Below, in pieces: positions 5,345 to 5,696 of a DNA stretch of 5,696 nucleotides. The position numbers and the translations under genes were made by a program. The stretch lies in NCBI GenBank assembly GCA_937859895.1, contig CALMAV010000075.1:1-5696 (forward strand), given 5' to 3'. The stretch comes from an uncultured Bryobacterales bacterium (GTDB lineage Bacteria > Acidobacteriota > Terriglobia > Bryobacterales > Bryobacteraceae). Every line of letters starts with the position of its first letter. Within the stretch, counting starts at the first letter, position 1. Under the pieces are notes generated by a model. That model was not told the origin of the DNA. It saw nothing but the letters and a program-made list of their open reading frames with translations, and searched no databases.

Positions 5345-5696
5345 ATGACTCAGAGTCTGAACTGTTATCGTCTTGTTTTAGCGGTTTTTTGCTTCAGCAG
5401 TCTGACCTACTCAGCCGAGCTGGTCCACTTCTCTAACGGCTTCTCGTTGCAAGCTGATTCGCACGTTCAACACGGAAACCAGATGCAATTTTCAGTCGGT
5501 GGCGGCACGCTTGAGTTCCCCAGTGAGCAGATTGAGTCGATTGAGGCTCTTGTCTCTCCCGTGCATGCGGAGGTAAAAGCAGCGCCTCCTGTCGCCTCCG
5601 AAATCAGACCAGAGGTGCTGATTTCAGAAGCAGCGCTGGCTCACGGCATCGATGCAGCCTTTGTACGAAGCGTGGCAAAGGTTGAATCAGGGCTGC
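5345..5696 (+). CDS. Secreted lytic transglycosylase (SLT/Goose-lysozyme-like fold), N-terminal part, runs off the right edge
   Basis: Exported murein-cleaving enzyme: it cuts the MurNAc-GlcNAc glycosidic bond of peptidoglycan, forming 1,6-anhydro-muramic ends. The 117 codons present start at ATG 5345 with AAGGA 4 bases upstream, overlapping the stop region of the preceding gene. Residues 1-24 form a signal peptide (VLAVFCFSSLTYSA, cleavage near A24). Residues 25-70 are a small beta-rich, Acidobacteria-style N-terminal segment (VHFSNGFSLQAD, then GGGTLEFPSEQIESIEAL), and 75-92 are a Pro/Ala linker. The SLT domain begins at about 92 with ISEAALAHGIDAAFVRSVAK, followed by VESGL at 113-117, in which E114 fits the catalytic glutamate. 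The rest of the catalytic domain lies beyond the window, so completeness is unknown. LysM or other wall-binding repeats cannot be assessed. Confidence 0.85.
   Translation, partial: MTQSLNCYRLVLAVFCFSSLTYSAELVHFSNGFSLQADSHVQHGNQMQFSVGGGTLEFPSEQIESIEALVSPVHAEVKAAPPVASEIRPEVLISEAALAHGIDAAFVRSVAKVESGL

Overview
The window looks like a piece of chromosome from a free-living bacterium, most plausibly an Acidobacteriota member of the Terriglobia type. That placement is inferred from moderate GC content, an archaeal/plant-type threonine synthase, a small cyanobacterial-style RRM protein and a short membrane/coiled-coil type ORF; there is no rRNA or marker gene to prove it. Most of the window is ordinary housekeeping sequence. 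I do not see a new multi-gene defence or biosynthetic system.

Layout: 1-487 (minus) is the N-terminal third of the chaperone gene dnaK, running off the left edge. Its probable sigma-70 promoter lies at 544-572 and overlaps the start of the divergent modA gene (554-1303, plus), a molybdate-binding periplasmic protein gene without modB or modC beside it. Directly after modA comes a decayed HigBA-type toxin-antitoxin pair. The toxin (up to 1522) has lost its N-terminal half exactly at the modA stop. The antitoxin (1524-1845) carries a single-base frameshift that splits an otherwise recognisable family C-terminus into another frame.

From 1920 to 5000 everything is on the minus strand, in genomic order: a Xer-type tyrosine recombinase (1920-2822), a 63-codon coiled-coil ORF with a doubtful start (2870-3061), a noncoding patch with a tandem octamer and two copies of a small palindrome (3062-3241), an RRM RNA-binding protein (3242-3571), and threonine synthase thrC (3756-4979). 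At 4980-5085 a divergent promoter region separates thrC from a plus-strand pair: an 83-residue helical protein of unknown function (5086-5337) and, 7 bases downstream, a secreted lytic transglycosylase (5345 to the right edge, truncated).

The genes do not form one pathway. The functional groupings supported by the sequence are the degenerate toxin-antitoxin pair and the likely two-gene operon of the 83-aa protein with the lytic transglycosylase. The most informative part of the window is 1304-1845, a toxin-antitoxin module caught in decay, with 3062-3241, a repeat-bearing junction, second.
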